From NCBI GenBank assembly GCA_964624955.1, contig CAZUZF010000013.1, forward strand, positions 1 to 22,220: a stretch of DNA of 22,220 bases, read 5' to 3'. The notes under the pieces were generated by a model. The model worked only from the letters and a program-made list of their open reading frames with translations. It had not been told where the DNA came from and did not search any database. Made by a program: the position numbers and the translations under genes. Positions 19,770-22,220 of this stretch are shown one piece after another (the stretch's first letter is position 1; each line of letters begins with the position of its first letter). Origin of the DNA: JACQHJ01 sp964624955. Its GTDB lineage: Bacteria; Patescibacteriota; Microgenomatia; Levybacterales; UBA12049.

Positions 19770-20990
19770 ATGAGTGATTTAAAAGACCATAAACAGATTG
19801 GTCAGGACTTGGAATTATTTTTCTCCCACGACTATGCGCCAGGTGCGCCTTTTTGGCTGCCAAAAGGAATGATAATATTTAGGGAACTTGAAAAATACAT
19901 TAGGGAATTGACCGAAAATGCAGGATACCAAGAAATATCAACTCCTATAATGGTAAAATCAAAGCTTTTTGAGGAATCTGGACACTGGACAAAGTTTGGG
20001 CAAAACAATATGTATAATCTTATGTTATCAGATGATGAAAACGATAAACATCCTCAAAGCTATACTCTCAAACCCATGAATTGTCCTGAGGCGACAATTG
20101 TATACAGGTTCAGACCAAGATCATATAAAGAACTTCCATTAAGACTATCTGAAATAGGAAGACTGCACAGAAGAGAGAAAAGTGGGGAAGTAAACGGTCT
20201 TTTAAGAGTAAGGCAGCTAACAATGGATGATGCACATATCTTTGCCTCTGAGGATCAGATTTTTGACGAGGTTTCAAATATTTTGGATATGATGATTTCT
20301 TTTTACAAAAACTTCGGCTTTGATTATGAGCTTAGGTTTGCAACCAGGCCAGAGGTTTATGCGGGAACCTCAGAAAATTGGGAAAAGGCACAAAAAGATC
20401 TAGTAGATGTAATTAAAAAAAGAGGGATTAAGGCTGGGGATAAAAAGGGAGATGGAGCTTTTTACGGACCAAAAATCGATTTGCACATAAAAGATTCTTT
20501 GGGGAGGGATTGGCAGCTTGCCACAGTTCAGCTTGATTTCCACATGCCTGATGCTTTTGATCTAAAGTTTGTTAAAAAAGATGGAAGCTTTGGAAAACCG
20601 GTTATGATTCATCGGGCTATCTTTGGAAGCTTTGAAAGATTTATTGGCATTTTAACAGAGCATTTCCAAGGAGCTTTTCCCTTATGGCTTTCTCCTATTC
20701 AGGTCATGCTTTTGCCCATAACTGATAAGCAAATGGATTTTGCAAAAAGAATAGAAAAACAATTAAAAGATATTGGGGTAAGAGTAGAGGTTGACAGTAA
20801 AAGCCAAACGCTACAAGCTAAAATAAGGGAGGCTACTTTACAAAAAGTCCCGTTTTTAGGTATAATAGGGTCTAAAGAAGTCGAATCTGACACTGTTTCA
20901 GTAAGAGAAAGAGATGGAAAAGACCTTGGGACAAGAAAAATGTCAGAGTTTTTAAATAAGGTAAAAAATCAAATTGATAAAAAGATTTAA
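19770..20990 (+). CDS. thrS: threonyl-tRNA synthetase, minimal form lacking TGS and editing domains
   Basis: 406 aa against about 640 in E. coli. It starts directly at the catalytic domain (DHKQIGQDLELFFSHDYAPG). Class II motifs are present: motif 1 in the GYQEISTPIM helix-strand, motif 2 RLHRREKSGEVNGLLRVRQL, motif 3 GSFERFIGILTEHF. The three zinc ligands that select threonine are C105 (KPMNCP), H156 (DDAHIF) and H281 (MIHRAI). The anticodon-binding domain follows (WLSPIQVMLLPI to the end). The N-terminal TGS and Ser-editing domains are absent. A TAAAAT at 19758-19763 ends 6 nt before the ATG. First gene of the thrS-infC-rpmI-rplT operon; its end overlaps infC by 17 nt. Confidence 0.95.
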   Translation: MSDLKDHKQIGQDLELFFSHDYAPGAPFWLPKGMIIFRELEKYIRELTENAGYQEISTPIMVKSKLFEESGHWTKFGQNNMYNLMLSDDENDKHPQSYTLKPMNCPEATIVYRFRPRSYKELPLRLSEIGRLHRREKSGEVNGLLRVRQLTMDDAHIFASEDQIFDEVSNILDMMISFYKNFGFDYELRFATRPEVYAGTSENWEKAQKDLVDVIKKRGIKAGDKKGDGAFYGPKIDLHIKDSLGRDWQLATVQLDFHMPDAFDLKFVKKDGSFGKPVMIHRAIFGSFERFIGILTEHFQGAFPLWLSPIQVMLLPITDKQMDFAKRIEKQLKDIGVRVEVDSKSQTLQAKIREATLQKVPFLGIIGSKEVESDTVSVRERDGKDLGTRKMSEFLNKVKNQIDKKI

Positions 20991-21534
20991 AAATAGTACT
21001 AAAAAATTTTACCGGGTTAACGAACGGATTTTTGCAAATACCTTGCGGGTTTTAGACTACGAGGGAAAACAAATCGGAGTAATGTCAAAGTTTGAAGCCC
21101 TTAATCTTGCTAAAAAACAAATGCTAGATCTTGTAGAAATAGCTCCAAATGCAAGTCCTGCCGTTGCAAAAATAATAGACTTTAAGAAGTTTTTGTATCA
21201 AGAGGCAAAGAGAAAGAGGGAAGAGAGAAAAAGCACTAAAACGTCTGATACGAAAGAAGTTCGTCTTGGACCTTTTATGAGCGACAATGATTTGTCAGTT
21301 ATGGTTAAAAGGGCAAGAGACTTTTTAGAATCTGGAAATAAGGTAAGACTGGTTGTCTTTTTCAGCGGAAGGCAAATAACGCATACTGAATTTGGACACC
21401 AAATATTAGACAAAGCTTTAGAAATGCTAGAGAATATTTCCAAAGTTGATAGGGAAAGAAAGCTTGAGGGAAGGAAATTAATAATCTTAGTTTCACCTTC
21501 CTCTAAAAAACAAAATGAGAAAGTTGAAAGTTAA
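20974..21534 (+). CDS. infC: translation initiation factor IF-3
   Basis: 186 aa, complete. The N-terminal domain is seen in YRVNERIFANTLRVLDYEGKQIGVM, the linker is the Lys/Arg-rich AKRKREERKSTKTSDTKEVR, and the C-terminal 30S-binding domain is in KEVRLGPFMSDNDLSVMVKRA and NKVRLVVFFSGRQITHTEFG. IF-3 keeps 30S subunits free and checks the start codon. The start chosen is TTG at 20974, inside the end of thrS; there is no ATG until residue 36, which would cut the N-domain. A non-AUG start is typical of infC and underlies self-control in E. coli. It overlaps rpmI by 20 nt. Confidence 0.93.
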   Translation: MIKRFKNSTKKFYRVNERIFANTLRVLDYEGKQIGVMSKFEALNLAKKQMLDLVEIAPNASPAVAKIIDFKKFLYQEAKRKREERKSTKTSDTKEVRLGPFMSDNDLSVMVKRARDFLESGNKVRLVVFFSGRQITHTEFGHQILDKALEMLENISKVDRERKLEGRKLIILVSPSSKKQNEKVES

Positions 21535-21712
21535 AAAATCAGTTTCTAAAAGATTTAAGGTTACCAAGAGAGGTAAGGTCTTATTTGGCCACCAATATGG
21601 AAGCCATCTAAAGCTTCATAAATCAAAATCAAGAATTAGAAGACAAAAGGAGCCAGGACGACTAAAAGGAAAGTTTGCCAAAAAGATTAAAAAGTTATTG
21701 GGAGAAAACTAA
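21515..21712 (+). CDS. rpmI: ribosomal protein L35
   Basis: 65 aa, the usual length. It has the L35 pattern: KKSVSKRFKVTKRGKVLFGH, HLKLHKSKSRIRRQK and KKIKKLLGEN. It is a very basic large-subunit protein. Its ATG is 20 nt inside infC in another frame, so it is translationally coupled; the stop is 2 nt before rplT. A few N-terminal residues could be trimmed. Confidence 0.95.
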   Translation: MRKLKVKKSVSKRFKVTKRGKVLFGHQYGSHLKLHKSKSRIRRQKEPGRLKGKFAKKIKKLLGEN

Positions 21713-21714
21713 AC

Positions 21715-22056
21715 ATGAGAATAAAACGAGGAATTATATCAAAAAGAAAACATAACAAGCTTGCCGCCCTTACAAAAGGCTACAGAGGCACAAAATCAAG
21801 ACTGGTCAGAAAACAAAAAGAAGCAGCTTTGCATGCGGGAGCATATGCGTTTCATGGAAGAAAACTTAGAAAAAGAGATATTAGAGCTCTTTGGATTACA
21901 AGAATATCTGAGGCTTCTAAAAAAGAGGGAATTTCATATAGTGTATTAATGAATAAATTAAAGAAAGATAAAATCGAGCTTGACAGAAAAATACTTGCAG
22001 ATCTGGTAGTTAGCGATCCAGATACTTTTAAAAAAATTGTTTCCTCTGTTAAATAA
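21715..22056 (+). CDS. rplT: ribosomal protein L20
   Basis: 113 aa, the usual length. L20 hallmarks: RIKRGIISKRKHNKLAALTKG YRGTKSRLVRK (basic extension), HAGAYAFHGRKLRKRDIRALWITRI-type core split over residues 41-65, and SYSVLMNKLKKDKIELDRKI near the end. It is essential for early 50S assembly. It follows rpmI by 2 nt in the conserved infC-rpmI-rplT order. No clear terminator is seen in 22057-22132. Confidence 0.96.
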   Translation: MRIKRGIISKRKHNKLAALTKGYRGTKSRLVRKQKEAALHAGAYAFHGRKLRKRDIRALWITRISEASKKEGISYSVLMNKLKKDKIELDRKILADLVVSDPDTFKKIVSSVK

Positions 22057-22145
22057 TTTATTCCCTGTTTTTTGCAAAATTAAAGCCCCGTAGTTAAAAA
22101 AACTAAAAATAATATTTACTAAAAAATTTTGCTATAATACCCAAG

Positions 22146-22220
22146 ATGTCAAGGCTTGAACAACAAGATCGACCTGCATTATTTTTCCTAGGCTATACCA
22201 GAGAAACAGCTGAAATTAGA
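22146..22220 (+). CDS. start of an unidentified gene, cut by the window end
   Basis: 25 codons (MSRLEQQDRPALFFLGYTRE and five more), open to the edge. TATAAT at 22133-22138 ends 7 nt before the ATG, the leaderless layout of this genome. Too short to identify. Confidence 0.55.
   Translation, partial: MSRLEQQDRPALFFLGYTRETAEIR

Noticed and set aside
1..22220. CRISPR array, insertion sequence or prophage
   Set aside because: No regularly spaced repeats, transposase, integrase or phage structural gene is seen; the only long repeat is the 55-bp assembly overlap.

Overview
The window is AT-rich bacterial DNA carrying seven scattered single tRNA genes, the conserved thrS-infC-rpmI-rplT translation operon at the right end, and many small proteins. 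The threonyl-tRNA synthetase lacks the TGS and editing domains, and the trigger factor lacks its PPIase domain. Together with orphan small proteins (KGG, DUF6496-like, DUF5660-like and DUF5665-like) and GT-C glycosyltransferases, this suggests a Candidate Phyla Radiation (Patescibacteria) genome, most likely Microgenomates. That placement is inference from gene content, not phylogeny.

Layout. 1-3652: accessory genes, namely a P-loop ATPase, two coupled unknown genes, an unknown gene split by a 100-N scaffold gap (the flanks repeat the same 55 bp, so the gap looks false), and a Cys-motif protein. 3656-9768: an MFS transporter, an orphan OmpR-type response regulator, a stand-alone protein resembling the cyanophycin synthetase N-terminal domain, a KGG-repeat protein, an exported PQQ-type sugar dehydrogenase and a two-gene envelope operon. 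9827-14741: tRNA-Leu(CAG), a GT39-like membrane glycosyltransferase, tRNA-Leu(GAG), a BrnT/BrnA-like toxin-antitoxin pair with a palindrome in its promoter, an FMN riboswitch directly abutting an EamA permease (probable flavin importer), tRNA-Val(UAC), tRNA-Phe, an unknown gene, a hidden DUF6496-like gene that seems to start at ATA, and tRNA-Gly. 14794-16078: two paralogous exported lysozyme-like/transglycosylase proteins; the second lies behind a promoter followed by two tandem terminators. 16105-18878: tRNA-Leu(UAG), trigger factor, a coiled-coil protein, then an island of three tiny Arg-rich proteins served by two homologous promoter/structured-leader/terminator cassettes, and tRNA-Val(GAC). 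18905-22220: HD-domain protein, small membrane protein, thrS-infC-rpmI-rplT and the start of one more gene.

Expression logic. At least ten genes have a -10 hexamer ending only 6-9 nt before the ATG, which predicts leaderless mRNAs. Others have a strong Shine-Dalgarno site. Promoters of the form TTGACA-N17-TAnnnT are easy to see. The most unusual material is the duplicated leader RNA island (17731-18744), the ATA-start gene (14389-14565), the attenuator-like leader at 15406-15520 and the FMN riboswitch whose P1 helix ends at the start codon.
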